From assembly GCF_947036855.1 (NCBI RefSeq), contig NZ_CAMQRY010000001.1, positions 44,151-108,150 on the forward strand: DNA of 64,000 nt, given 5' to 3'. The translations under genes and the position numbers were made by a program. Below are positions 25,373 to 34,707 of the stretch, one piece after another. Numbering within the stretch: position 1 is the stretch's first letter; every line of letters begins with the position of its first letter. This DNA comes from an uncultured Clostridium sp. (GTDB taxonomy: Bacteria > Bacillota > Clostridia > Clostridiales > Clostridiaceae). The notes below the pieces were generated by a model that did not search any database, was not told the origin of the DNA, and saw nothing but the letters and a program-made list of their open reading frames with translations.

Positions 25373-26542
25373 ATGAGAGGGATTTTAAAAAATGGTAGTA
25401 AAAAAATAGTCAAAAAAGAAAAAAGAAAAAAGTATGATAGTTTTGATTTCACACTTTTTGCAACTATCCTAATTTTATTAGGATTTGGAGTTGTTATGGT
25501 ATATAGTGCAAGTTTTTATAAAGCTACTATTAGTGAGAGTGATGGTATGTATTTCTTTAAAAGACAAGCAGGATTTGGTGTAATAGGACTTTTATTGATG
25601 CTTTTTATTTCAAAAGTAGATTATCATAAATTTAAAAAATTAAAGTGGCTTAGGTGGTTAGGGCTTGGAGTTTCAGCAACATTGCTTGTGATTACAATTT
25701 TAAAGATTCCAGGACTTACACATTCAGCATATGGTGCAACAAGGTGGATTAAGGTACCTATTATAGGGCAATTTCAACCATCAGAGATTGTAAAATATGC
25801 AGTAATTTTGTTTGTTGCAATTGAACTTTCAAGATTTGGTGTTAGAATAAAAAAATTTAAAGGACTATGGACAACACTTATTACCGTAGGTTTCTTTGCA
25901 GGGCTTATATATGCACAGAATAGTCTTAGTGTAGCTATGATAACTGCTGTTGTATGTGGAATAATGATCTTTGCAGCAGGAGCTGATCTTAGAATGATAG
26001 GTGGAGTTGCAGGACTTGGTATTATAGGAATACTTGGTATTGTTAATAAACCAGGATTTAGATCGGGAAGAATGGCGACATATTTTGATCCATGGAGTGA
26101 TCCAACAGATAATGGATATCAAATTATACAATCATTCTTTGCACTAGGCTCAGGAGGGATATTTGGTCTTGGTCTTGGTGAGTCAAGACAAAAGACAATG
26201 TACCTTCCAGAACCACATAATGATTTTATTTTTGCAATAATAGGTGAAGAACTTGGTCTTGTTGGATGTTTATTTGTAATAGCGCTATTTATATTATTTG
26301 TATATAGAGGTATTGTTATTGCAATTACAGCAAAAGAAGTATATGGAACATTACTTGCAATTGGTATAACAGGTATTATTGGTATTCAAGCAATTATGAA
26401 TATAGCAGTTGTAACAGGTGCAATTCCAGTTACAGGAGTACCACTTCCATTTATAAGTTATGGTGGAACAGCTCTTGTTATAAATTTATGTGCAATGGGT
26501 GTGTTACTTAATATTTCTAGGCAGTGTGAAAGAGAATATTAA
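25373..26542 (+). CDS. ftsW: SEDS-family peptidoglycan polymerase FtsW/SpoVE
   Basis: 389 aa from ATG 25373, set by AGGAGG 6 nt upstream; the track start at 25352 has none. After a basic cytoplasmic tail there are about ten membrane helices. SEDS signatures: VMVYSAS, WIKVPIIGQFQPSEIVKYA, YLPEPHNDFIFAIIGEELGL and the C-terminal VPLPFISYGGTAL. FtsW polymerises glycan strands with its class B PBP partner. In spore-formers the dcw copy can be SpoVE, for cortex synthesis; sequence alone does not separate them. murG, usually next, is absent. A strong terminator follows. Confidence 0.93.
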   Translation: MRGILKNGSKKIVKKEKRKKYDSFDFTLFATILILLGFGVVMVYSASFYKATISESDGMYFFKRQAGFGVIGLLLMLFISKVDYHKFKKLKWLRWLGLGVSATLLVITILKIPGLTHSAYGATRWIKVPIIGQFQPSEIVKYAVILFVAIELSRFGVRIKKFKGLWTTLITVGFFAGLIYAQNSLSVAMITAVVCGIMIFAAGADLRMIGGVAGLGIIGILGIVNKPGFRSGRMATYFDPWSDPTDNGYQIIQSFFALGSGGIFGLGLGESRQKTMYLPEPHNDFIFAIIGEELGLVGCLFVIALFILFVYRGIVIAITAKEVYGTLLAIGITGIIGIQAIMNIAVVTGAIPVTGVPLPFISYGGTALVINLCAMGVLLNISRQCEREY

Positions 26543-26549
26543 AATATTA

Positions 26550-26588
26550 AATCTCTATGATAAAATGTTTATCATAGAGATTTTTTTT
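26550..26588 (+). terminator. Intrinsic terminator after ftsW
   Basis: Perfect 15-bp stem AATCTCTATGATAAA / TTTATCATAGAGATT, 3-nt loop, then TTTTTT. It ends the murE-ftsW unit. Confidence 0.92.
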
Positions 26589-26721
26589 GCTTTAAAATAA
26601 TAAATTGATTATAAAAAGCTAAATAACTTATCATATATAACAAAAATTAACACAAAAGTAATGAAAAAAGCAAATTTAAGTGATATTATTTACTTATATT
26701 AATTATGTTAAGGGGTTAATT

Positions 26722-27564
26722 ATGAGTGTAATGACAAAAAAGAAGAGAAGTAAAAAAGTTGATGCTTATTTTCAAATTAAAGCAAGAAGAAAAAGAAGAA
26801 AAAAAATTATGTTTTTAATAATGATATTTATAATAGTTACAATTCTAGTTCTTGTTAAGGCACCTATGTTTGCAATTAAGGGAGCAAAGGTAACAGGAAA
26901 TAAAATGATTAAAAGTGAGGGTGTTATTAATCAGAAAAATATTAAGGGACAAAATATTTTTTTAGTTGACACTAATGTTATAAAAAATGAAATATTAAAA
27001 AATCCATATATCAAAAGTGCGGAGGTTAAGAGGAAACTTCCTAATTTATTAGATATAAATATAAGTGAGAGGAAGATGTTTTATAAGATAAAGTTAGATT
27101 CTAAGATATATGTTTTAAATAATGAGTTGTATATAATGGATATTTTAGATGATGATAAAGACTTAGCCATTGTAGAAGTTAAAGGTTTAAAAGTTGAATC
27201 AGTTAAAATTGGAGAAAGAATAACAAGCAATGAAAAAGTGTCCCTTATATTATTAGATATTGCAACAAAACTTATTGATAAGAATAAGGATAGTATATTT
27301 ACAAGTGTTGATGTTTCAAATAAGAGTGATATAAGCATTTTTAAAGGGGATATTGAAATCATTTTAGGACAAGCAATAGATTTAGATGAAAAATATAAGA
27401 AGGCAATGAAAATATTGGGTTCAAGTAATATTAAACTTAAAGATGGGTATATTGATGTTAGTGTAGTAGATGCTCCAGTTATAAAGGATAATTTGAAAAC
27501 TGATAATGAAAAAGATGAAAATGCTAAAATTAAAAGTGAAGAAGAGAATATAGAAAGAGAATAA
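26722..27564 (+). CDS. ftsQ: Cell division protein FtsQ/DivIB
   Basis: 280 aa from ATG 26722 (AAGGGG upstream; the track start 26680 has no ribosome site). Highly basic cytoplasmic N-terminus (KARRKRRKKI), one membrane helix (MFLIMIFIIVTILVLV), then a POTRA domain (FAIKGAKVTGNKMIKSEGVI, NPYIKSAEVKRKLPNLLDINISERK) and the FtsQ beta domain. A charged Lys/Glu tail closes it. It joins FtsL/DivIC to regulate septal synthesis. Position between ftsW and the DUF881-sbp genes is normal except for the missing murG/murB. Confidence 0.93.
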   Translation: MSVMTKKKRSKKVDAYFQIKARRKRRKKIMFLIMIFIIVTILVLVKAPMFAIKGAKVTGNKMIKSEGVINQKNIKGQNIFLVDTNVIKNEILKNPYIKSAEVKRKLPNLLDINISERKMFYKIKLDSKIYVLNNELYIMDILDDDKDLAIVEVKGLKVESVKIGERITSNEKVSLILLDIATKLIDKNKDSIFTSVDVSNKSDISIFKGDIEIILGQAIDLDEKYKKAMKILGSSNIKLKDGYIDVSVVDAPVIKDNLKTDNEKDENAKIKSEEENIERE

Positions 27565-27583
27565 GTTTCTTTATGGGGGAGAT

Positions 27584-28300
27584 ATGAAAAAAAAGTATAT
27601 ACAATTATCAATAGGGAGTATTTGTGCAATAGTAGGTTTTCTTATGGTTTCACAATTTAAAATATTGAAAAACAATTCAGTAGACACTTTAAGTATGACT
27701 GATAAAGAAGAAATTATGATTGAAATAGATAATTTGAAGAATGAAAAGAGTGAACTTGAAAAGAAAAATTTAAATCTTTCACAGAAGTTAAGTAGTATTG
27801 AGGATAGTGCAGTAGATGAAGGAGATATAAGTAAAGTGGTTAAAGAAAGCCTTGATAAAACAAGGATGATACTTGGTGAGGAAGATGTTGAAGGCAGTGG
27901 GATTATAGTTAGTATAAATATTAAGTCACCACTTGTTATAGGACAAAATGCAGATACTATAAAAGAATACGAACTTACTCATTTAGTTAATCTACTTAAT
28001 TTTTCAGAGGCACAGGCAATATCAATTAATGATTATAGAATAACACAGCAAACAGGGATTAAAAATGCTAGTGATTTTATATGGGTTGGTGATGGTAGGA
28101 TTTCAAGTATAAAACCTATTGAAATAAAAGTAATAGGTAATATAAATAAACTCAAGGAAGGAATAACATTTCCTGGTGAAATGGAGTTTGGTTCGCTTAT
28201 TAACTATGACTACAAAATGGAAGAATCAGATGAGGTTAAAATTAAAAAAAGTAATAAACCATTAGAAAGTAATTACTTAAATGAGTATAAGGAGGAGTAG
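27584..28300 (+). CDS. DUF881 family membrane-anchored protein (first)
   Basis: 238 aa with one N-terminal membrane helix (LSIGSICAIVGFLMVSQF), a coiled coil (IMIEIDNLKNEKSELEKKNLNL), then the extracytoplasmic DUF881 domain (EGSGIIVSI, LVNLLNFSEAQAISINDYRITQQTG). This is the YlxW/YlxX family that lies beside the small basic protein gene in most Firmicutes. Its role in division is suspected from genomic context only. GGGGGAG lies before the ATG; sbp follows 2 nt after the stop. Confidence 0.9.
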   Translation: MKKKYIQLSIGSICAIVGFLMVSQFKILKNNSVDTLSMTDKEEIMIEIDNLKNEKSELEKKNLNLSQKLSSIEDSAVDEGDISKVVKESLDKTRMILGEEDVEGSGIIVSINIKSPLVIGQNADTIKEYELTHLVNLLNFSEAQAISINDYRITQQTGIKNASDFIWVGDGRISSIKPIEIKVIGNINKLKEGITFPGEMEFGSLINYDYKMEESDEVKIKKSNKPLESNYLNEYKEE

Positions 28301-28302
28301 AA

Positions 28303-28647
28303 ATGTTGATTTTTTTAGGTATATCAATTGGGATAATACTAGGGGTAATATCACCAATTTATATAACAGATGAATTTTCTCCATATATAGCAATTATTAT
28401 TTTAATAGGTGTTGATACTATATTTACAGGAATAAGAAATAATTTAAATCAGAGTTTTAAACAAGATATATTTATTTCAGATTTTATTGGAAATTCAATT
28501 CTTGGTGTTAGCTTAGTTTTTATTGGTGAAAAATTGGGAGTTCCAATTCATTTAGCTGTTTTAATAGTTGTGGTTGGAAGAATATTTAAGAATTTTTCAC
28601 TGATGAAAAAAGGTATTATTATTGGTATGAGGAAGAAAGAAAAATGA
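28303..28647 (+). CDS. sbp: Small basic protein (DUF1290)
   Basis: 114 aa integral membrane protein with three or four hydrophobic helices (MLIFLGISIGIILGVISP, YIAIIILIGVDTIFTGIR, FIGNSILGVSLVFIGEKLG, LAVLIVVVGRIF). The GVDTIFTGIRN and FIGNSILGV segments are typical of the Sbp family. Flanked on both sides by DUF881 genes, with a 2-nt gap before and a 4-nt ATGA overlap after, so translation is coupled. Function is unknown; the gene is usually part of the dcw region. Confidence 0.92.
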   Translation: MLIFLGISIGIILGVISPIYITDEFSPYIAIIILIGVDTIFTGIRNNLNQSFKQDIFISDFIGNSILGVSLVFIGEKLGVPIHLAVLIVVVGRIFKNFSLMKKGIIIGMRKKEK

Positions 28648-29348
28648 AGAAAATTTTGATTTTAATTTTAGCAGTAATAAGTGGGTTTATAGTATCAATG
28701 GGTTTTAATATTAATAGACGTGGTGAAGTTATAGGTGTTAATGAGTATGAAGAACTTTATGAGGAAAGAACTAAAATACTGTCAAAAATAGGGGTGCTTG
28801 AGAGAGAAAATAAAGAACTTAATGAGAAAATAGATGTATATGAAGAGGGAAAAAGTGATGAGGATGAAACGGCTAGAATAATAGAGGAAGAACTTAAGAT
28901 AAATAGGATGCTTATAGGTGAGGATAAAGTAGCTGGAGAGGGTGTTATTATAAAGCTAGAAGATGGATTTAAAACTTTAAATAACAAGCAAATAGATAGT
29001 TTTATAAGAAGACAAAGGACTATACACAATAATGATATTGTAGATATATTAAATGATATTAAAATAGCGGGAGGGGAGGCTATCTCTATAAATGATAGAA
29101 GGATAATTTTAAAAAGTTCGGTATACTGTGCAGGACAATTTTTAGTTATTGATGGTTATAAAACTCCTAGTCCATTTTATATAAAAGTTTTAGGTGATTC
29201 TGAAATGTTAGAAGAAAGTTTAATGGCAGATAATAGTTCAATTAAAAAATTAATTAATAGAGAGATAAAAATTGATATTAATAGGGAAAAAAACATAAAA
29301 ATAACTGAGTTCACTGGAAAGATAGACTATACTAATATTAAAAAATAG
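28644..29348 (+). CDS. DUF881 family membrane-anchored protein (second)
   Basis: 234 aa, paralogous to the gene two positions upstream: N-terminal membrane helix (ILILILAVISGFIVSMGF), coiled coil (KIGVLERENKELNEKIDVY), DUF881 domain (GEGVIIKLEDG, IVDILNDIKIAGGEAISINDRRI, INGYKTPSPFYIKVLGD-like end). It starts inside the sbp stop (ATGA). ftsA/ftsZ often follow here; instead yggS follows after a promoter, so this is the last gene of the division block. No enzymatic motif is seen. Confidence 0.88.
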   Translation: MKKILILILAVISGFIVSMGFNINRRGEVIGVNEYEELYEERTKILSKIGVLERENKELNEKIDVYEEGKSDEDETARIIEEELKINRMLIGEDKVAGEGVIIKLEDGFKTLNNKQIDSFIRRQRTIHNNDIVDILNDIKIAGGEAISINDRRIILKSSVYCAGQFLVIDGYKTPSPFYIKVLGDSEMLEESLMADNSSIKKLINREIKIDINREKNIKITEFTGKIDYTNIKK

Positions 29349-29375
29349 AATAACCATGAAAAATGTAAATAAAAT

Positions 29376-29403
29376 TTGAAATTTTTGAATAATAGTATAA
29401 AAT
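29376..29403 (+). promoter_or_regulatory. Promoter candidate for yggS-sepF-ylmH-divIVA
   Basis: TTGAAA - 16 bp - TAAAAT, 23 bp upstream of the yggS start. Confidence 0.5.
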
Positions 29404-29426
29404 AGTATATAGAGAGGTGAATTAGC

Positions 29427-30089
29427 ATGGACATTAAAAAAAATATAGACATAGTAAAAGAAAATTTACCACAAGAGGTAACACTTATAGCAGTTTCTAA
29501 AACTAAACCTTTAGAAGATCTTGAAAAAGCATATGAACATGGAATAAGAGATTTTGGTGAAAATAAAGTTCAAGAAATTTGTCAAAAGTACGAAAATTTC
29601 TATAAGGATGTAAGATGGCATCTGATAGGAAATTTACAGAAGAATAAGGTTAAATATATTGTAGGTAAGGTACATCTAATTCATTCTATTGACAGTGCTT
29701 CTTTAATAAAAGAGATAGAAAAGAGATATAGAAAAGAAAATATTGTAGCAAATGGATTAATTCAAGTAAATATTGGTAGAGAAACACAAAAATATGGTGT
29801 CTTAGAAGAGGATATTTATGATATAATTGAGTTGATAGAAAATTGTAATAATATACGAATTAAAGGAATAATGGCAATTATACCCAAGGGTAGTGATGAA
29901 GAAAATAGAGAATGTTTTAAAAGAACAAAAGAACTTTTTGAAAAGCTTAAAAGTAAGGACTACAAAAATATAGAGATGGAAATTCTTTCAATGGGAATGT
30001 CAAGTGATTATAAAATAGCAATAGAAGAAGGTAGTTCTATGGTTAGAGTTGGGTCTGGTATTTTTGGAGCAAGGGATTATAATATTTAA
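29427..30089 (+). CDS. yggS: Pyridoxal-phosphate homeostasis protein YggS/YlmE
   Basis: 220 aa PLP-binding TIM barrel. The Schiff-base lysine lies in [13 protein letters not shown], with [24 protein letters not shown], and the phosphate-binding end [29 protein letters not shown]. The protein balances B6 vitamers and amino-acid pools and has no known catalysis. It commonly precedes sepF in Firmicutes, and does so here with a 23-nt gap. AGAGAGGTG precedes the ATG. Confidence 0.95.
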   Translation: MDIKKNIDIVKENLPQEVTLIAVSKTKPLEDLEKAYEHGIRDFGENKVQEICQKYENFYKDVRWHLIGNLQKNKVKYIVGKVHLIHSIDSASLIKEIEKRYRKENIVANGLIQVNIGRETQKYGVLEEDIYDIIELIENCNNIRIKGIMAIIPKGSDEENRECFKRTKELFEKLKSKDYKNIEMEILSMGMSSDYKIAIEEGSSMVRVGSGIFGARDYNI

Positions 30090-30112
30090 AGTTTAAAGGA
30101 GGATATTTAGTG

Positions 30113-30586
30113 ATGGAAGTTAAGGAAAAAGTGAGGAATTTCTTTGGGTTAAATACAGTGGATGTAGAGGAATATGATGATTATGAGGATATTGAAGAGG
30201 AAGAAGAGTATGAAGCACCAGTAAGAGGTGGAAATACTCCAGTAACACCAATTAATCAGTCAAATAACAATAATAATGGTAAGGTTCTTAATATACATTC
30301 AGCAGCAGATGCTAAAGTTATAATAACAAGACCTACTAAATATGATGATTCAGTTGATATATGTACAGCTCTTAGAAATAGAAATATTGTTATAATAAAT
30401 ACTAGTGCATTAGAAACAAAAGTAGCAAGAAGATTATTAGACTTTGTTAGTGGAGCAGCTTATGCTTTAGATGGAAATCTTGAAGATATAGAAACTAGAG
30501 TTTATGTAGTTTCACCATCAAATGTGCATGTAAGTAATGAGCTTAAAACAGAACTTAGTTCTAAAGGTATCTTTAACTGGAAATAA
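30113..30586 (+). CDS. sepF: Cell division protein SepF
   Basis: 157 aa from ATG 30113 (GTG 30110 is also possible; AGGAGG fits either). N-terminal amphipathic membrane-targeting helix ([11 protein letters not shown]), an acidic then Asn-rich linker ([17 protein letters not shown]), then the SepF domain ([64 protein letters not shown]). SepF anchors and shapes FtsZ filaments. It is especially relevant if ftsA is missing, since SepF can replace it as membrane tether. ylmH begins 1 nt after the stop. Confidence 0.95.
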   Translation: MEVKEKVRNFFGLNTVDVEEYDDYEDIEEEEEYEAPVRGGNTPVTPINQSNNNNNGKVLNIHSAADAKVIITRPTKYDDSVDICTALRNRNIVIINTSALETKVARRLLDFVSGAAYALDGNLEDIETRVYVVSPSNVHVSNELKTELSSKGIFNWK

Positions 30587-30587
30587 G

Positions 30588-31355
30588 ATGAATAGAGATA
30601 GCTTTTTTAAGCTTTTAGATAATAAGCTAGATTTTGATATTGCAAAACTTTATAATACCTATGAAAAGGCAAGTAGTAGAGGAATAACTCTGTTTACAGA
30701 AGAATTTTACCCTCCTGCTATATGGAAAGCACTAGAGAAAATGTCTAACAAAGGATTAAATATAGAGTCTTATGGGATATTTGATGAATCTGATAGAAGA
30801 ATACTAGCATTTAATAAATCTGAATGGGATTATTATCCTATAAGAATTTTAGAGATTAGATGCAATACTAAATTTACTAAACTTGAGCATAGGGATTATT
30901 TAGGGTCTATAATGTCTCTTGGAATAAAAAGAGAGAAAATGGGAGACCTTATTTTAAAAAATGATGATGTTTGTTATTTAGCAACTGATGATAAAATTGC
31001 AACTTTTATACAAAATAATTTACATAAGATAAAGAAGTTAAGTTGCGAGTGTACTATTTTGGATGAGTTTATTGAAATACCAAAAATAGAATTTAAAGAA
31101 GTAGTAGTAAATATAGCATCATTAAGGCTTGATTGTATTGTTTCAGAAATTGCGAATATGTCTAGAAATAAAGCTGTTGATTTGATTTCAAAAGGTTTAG
31201 TTCTTGTAGATTATATTGAGGTAGCAAGTAAGAGTTATGAAGTTGAAGAAGATGTAAGAATTACCATTAGAGGTGTAGGGAAATTTAGAGTAAAAGAAGT
31301 ATCTGGAACTACAAAGAGTGGTAGGCTCAAAATTACAGTTTTAAAGTATGCATAG
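30588..31355 (+). CDS. ylmH: YlmH-type S4 RNA-binding protein
   Basis: 255 aa from ATG 30588; the track start 30537 lies inside sepF. The N-terminal YlmH domain includes TLFTEEFYPPAIW and the segment LEHRDYLGSIMSLGIKREKMGDL; the C-terminal S4 domain runs from LRLDCIVSEIANMSRNKAVDLISKGLVLVD. YlmH binds 50S-peptidyl-tRNA complexes and supports a back-up ribosome quality-control route that overlaps RqcH, encoded at 34.7 kb. It has no strong Shine-Dalgarno, so it is probably translated by coupling to sepF. Confidence 0.93.
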   Translation: MNRDSFFKLLDNKLDFDIAKLYNTYEKASSRGITLFTEEFYPPAIWKALEKMSNKGLNIESYGIFDESDRRILAFNKSEWDYYPIRILEIRCNTKFTKLEHRDYLGSIMSLGIKREKMGDLILKNDDVCYLATDDKIATFIQNNLHKIKKLSCECTILDEFIEIPKIEFKEVVVNIASLRLDCIVSEIANMSRNKAVDLISKGLVLVDYIEVASKSYEVEEDVRITIRGVGKFRVKEVSGTTKSGRLKITVLKYA

Positions 31356-31370
31356 GGGGAGTTTGAGAAT

Positions 31371-31991
31371 ATGAAATTAACACCAATGGAGATAAATAAT
31401 AAAGAATTTAAAAGAACTATAAGAGGTTATGCACAAGATGAGGTTGATGAGTTTCTTGATAGAATAGTTGAGGAATATGAAGCTTTATATAAAGAAAATA
31501 CAAAAGTTAAAGAAAAACTTGAAAATGCAAATGAGAAGCTTGACCATCATATGCAAATTGAAAATACAATACAAAATACATTGATACTTGCTCAGGAAAC
31601 AGCAGAGCAATCAAGAAAGACATCACAAGATGAAGCTGATAGAATAATAAGAAAAGCTAATGATACAGCTCAAAAGATTCTTGATAAGGCTCATAATGAT
31701 GTTCTTCAAATTAATGATGATTATGATATTATTAAACAAGAATTTATAAAGTTTAGAGCTAAATTTAGAAACTTTATGAATTTCCAAATGGAAACATTTG
31801 ATGATTTAGAGAAAGATTTTGTTAAAAACTTTAATGTAACTAAGCCAGAAATTCAAGAGCCTATTGAAGAAAAAGGTATAGAGATTAGTGGTTTTGACCA
31901 AAATAAAGAAATAAGTATTAAAGATATAGATGAAGATGTTATAATGGATGATGATATGAATGAAATCAAAAGTTATTTTGCAGAAAATTAA
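31371..31991 (+). CDS. divIVA: Septum-site/polar protein DivIVA
   Basis: 206 aa. The N-terminal lipid-binding domain reads LTPMEINNKEFKRTIRGYAQDEVDEFLDRIVEEYE, followed by long coiled coils (YKENTKVKEKLENANEKLDHHMQIE, EQSRKTSQDEADRIIRKAND). DivIVA recognises curved membranes at septa and poles and in spore-formers helps tether the chromosome. The acidic C-terminus (DIDEDVIMDDDMNEI) is variable in the family. GGGGGAG precedes the ATG. A terminator separates it from rluD; ileS and lspA, often here in Bacillus, are absent. Confidence 0.96.
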   Translation: MKLTPMEINNKEFKRTIRGYAQDEVDEFLDRIVEEYEALYKENTKVKEKLENANEKLDHHMQIENTIQNTLILAQETAEQSRKTSQDEADRIIRKANDTAQKILDKAHNDVLQINDDYDIIKQEFIKFRAKFRNFMNFQMETFDDLEKDFVKNFNVTKPEIQEPIEEKGIEISGFDQNKEISIKDIDEDVIMDDDMNEIKSYFAEN

Positions 31992-31997
31992 TTTAAT

Positions 31998-32036
31998 AAA
32001 ATCTCACTTCTAATAATATGTTAGGGTGAGATTTTT
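31998..32036 (+). terminator. Intrinsic terminator after divIVA
   Basis: AAATCTCACTTCTAA pairs with TTAGGGTGAGATTT with one bulge; loop of 6-7 nt and a TTTTTG tail. Confidence 0.82.
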
Positions 32037-32076
32037 GTTTGTTAAATAAAAAAAGAACACGAATAGGAGAAAAAAT

Positions 32077-33523
<1,447 letters not shown>

Positions 33524-33537
33524 GAGGAGATGAAAAA

Positions 33538-34656
33538 GTGGATTATAATTTAATAGCAACAACAACTTTTGGGATTGAAGCAATCGCAGCTAAAGAATTA
33601 AAAGCTTTAGGATATGAAGATTTAACAATTGAGAATGGTAGAGTTCATTTTGAAGGTGATGAAATGGATATTGCCATAGCTAATATGTGGCTTAGAACTG
33701 CTGATAGAGTTTTAATTAAGGCAGCAGAGTTTAAGGCAGAGAGTTTTGAAGAGTTATTCAACAAAACAGCTGAAATAGATTGGTCACAGTATGTACCGGT
33801 AAATGGTAAAATGCATATTACAGGTAAGTCTATAAAGTCAAAGCTTTATAGTGTACCAGACTGCCAATCAATTGTTAAAAGAGCTGTTGTAAAAAGTATG
33901 CAAAAGCATTATAACAAAGAATGGTTTGATGAGGATGGCCCAGTTTATAAAATTGAGGTTGGAATACTTAAAGATGTAGTAACATTAACTATTGATACAT
34001 CAGGAGAAGGTCTTCACAAGAGAGGATATAGAGAGCATTCAGGTGGAGCTCCACTTAAAGAAACTCTTGCAGCAGCACTTGTTTTATTATCAAGATGGGA
34101 TGCAGAGAAACATTTAATAGACCCAACTTGTGGTTCAGGAACAATTCTTATAGAAGCAGCTATGATAGCTAATAATATTGCGCCAGGACTTAATAGAAAG
34201 TTTGTAAGTGAAACTTGGCCAAATATTGATAAAGAGTTATGGGAACAAGTTAGAGAGGGTGCTAGAAAAGCTAGGAAAAATAATGAACTTAGTATCATTG
34301 GTTATGATATAGATGGAAGAGTTATGAGAACAGCTAGAAATAATGCAATAAAAGCTGGAGTTTCAGATTTTATAGAACTTCAAAGAAGAGATATAGCAGA
34401 GTTTTCAACACCTAGAAGATCAGGAGTTATTATAAGTAACCCACCTTATGGAGAACGTATGGGTGAGGAAGAGCAAGTTGAATTTATTAATAAGCAACTT
34501 GGTTTAATGCTTAGAAAATTACCTTGTTGGGATTTAAATGTGTTAACAGCATTTAAAGGTTTTGAAGATATGTTAATGGCTAAATCTAGTAAAAACAGAA
34601 AATTATATAATGGAACATTACAGTGTTATTACTATCAGTATCATGGTGCTAAGTAA
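33538..34656 (+). CDS. THUMP-domain rRNA N2-guanine methyltransferase (RlmL/YpsC-like)
   Basis: 372 aa from GTG 33538 (GAGGAG 8 nt upstream). N-terminal THUMP domain (TTFGIEAIAAKELKALGYEDLTIENGRVHFEG) followed by a class I methyltransferase with DPTCGSGTILIEAAMIANNIAPG as the SAM site and NPPYGERMG as the catalytic motif typical of base N-methylation. The family includes the RlmL half of RlmKL, which modifies G2445 of 23S rRNA; that target is an inference. It follows pyrR by 14 nt and is probably the last gene of the rluD operon. Confidence 0.92.
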   Translation: MDYNLIATTTFGIEAIAAKELKALGYEDLTIENGRVHFEGDEMDIAIANMWLRTADRVLIKAAEFKAESFEELFNKTAEIDWSQYVPVNGKMHITGKSIKSKLYSVPDCQSIVKRAVVKSMQKHYNKEWFDEDGPVYKIEVGILKDVVTLTIDTSGEGLHKRGYREHSGGAPLKETLAAALVLLSRWDAEKHLIDPTCGSGTILIEAAMIANNIAPGLNRKFVSETWPNIDKELWEQVREGARKARKNNELSIIGYDIDGRVMRTARNNAIKAGVSDFIELQRRDIAEFSTPRRSGVIISNPPYGERMGEEEQVEFINKQLGLMLRKLPCWDLNVLTAFKGFEDMLMAKSSKNRKLYNGTLQCYYYQYHGAK

Positions 34657-34674
34657 TAATTCTAATATGAAAAA

Positions 34675-34707
34675 GAGAAAGGTAAGCAAATTATTTGCTT
34701 ACCTTTT
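34675..34707. terminator. Bidirectional terminator between convergent methyltransferase and rqcH genes
   Basis: GGTAAGCAAA / TTTGCTTACC stem with A/T-rich flanks extending it; it overlaps the last codons and stop of rqcH on the minus strand. Confidence 0.82.

Noticed and set aside
27081-27629. 182-aa minus-strand ORF opposite ftsQ
   Set aside because: Shadow ORF with low-complexity Ser/Leu content and no start signal; ftsQ on the plus strand is certain.
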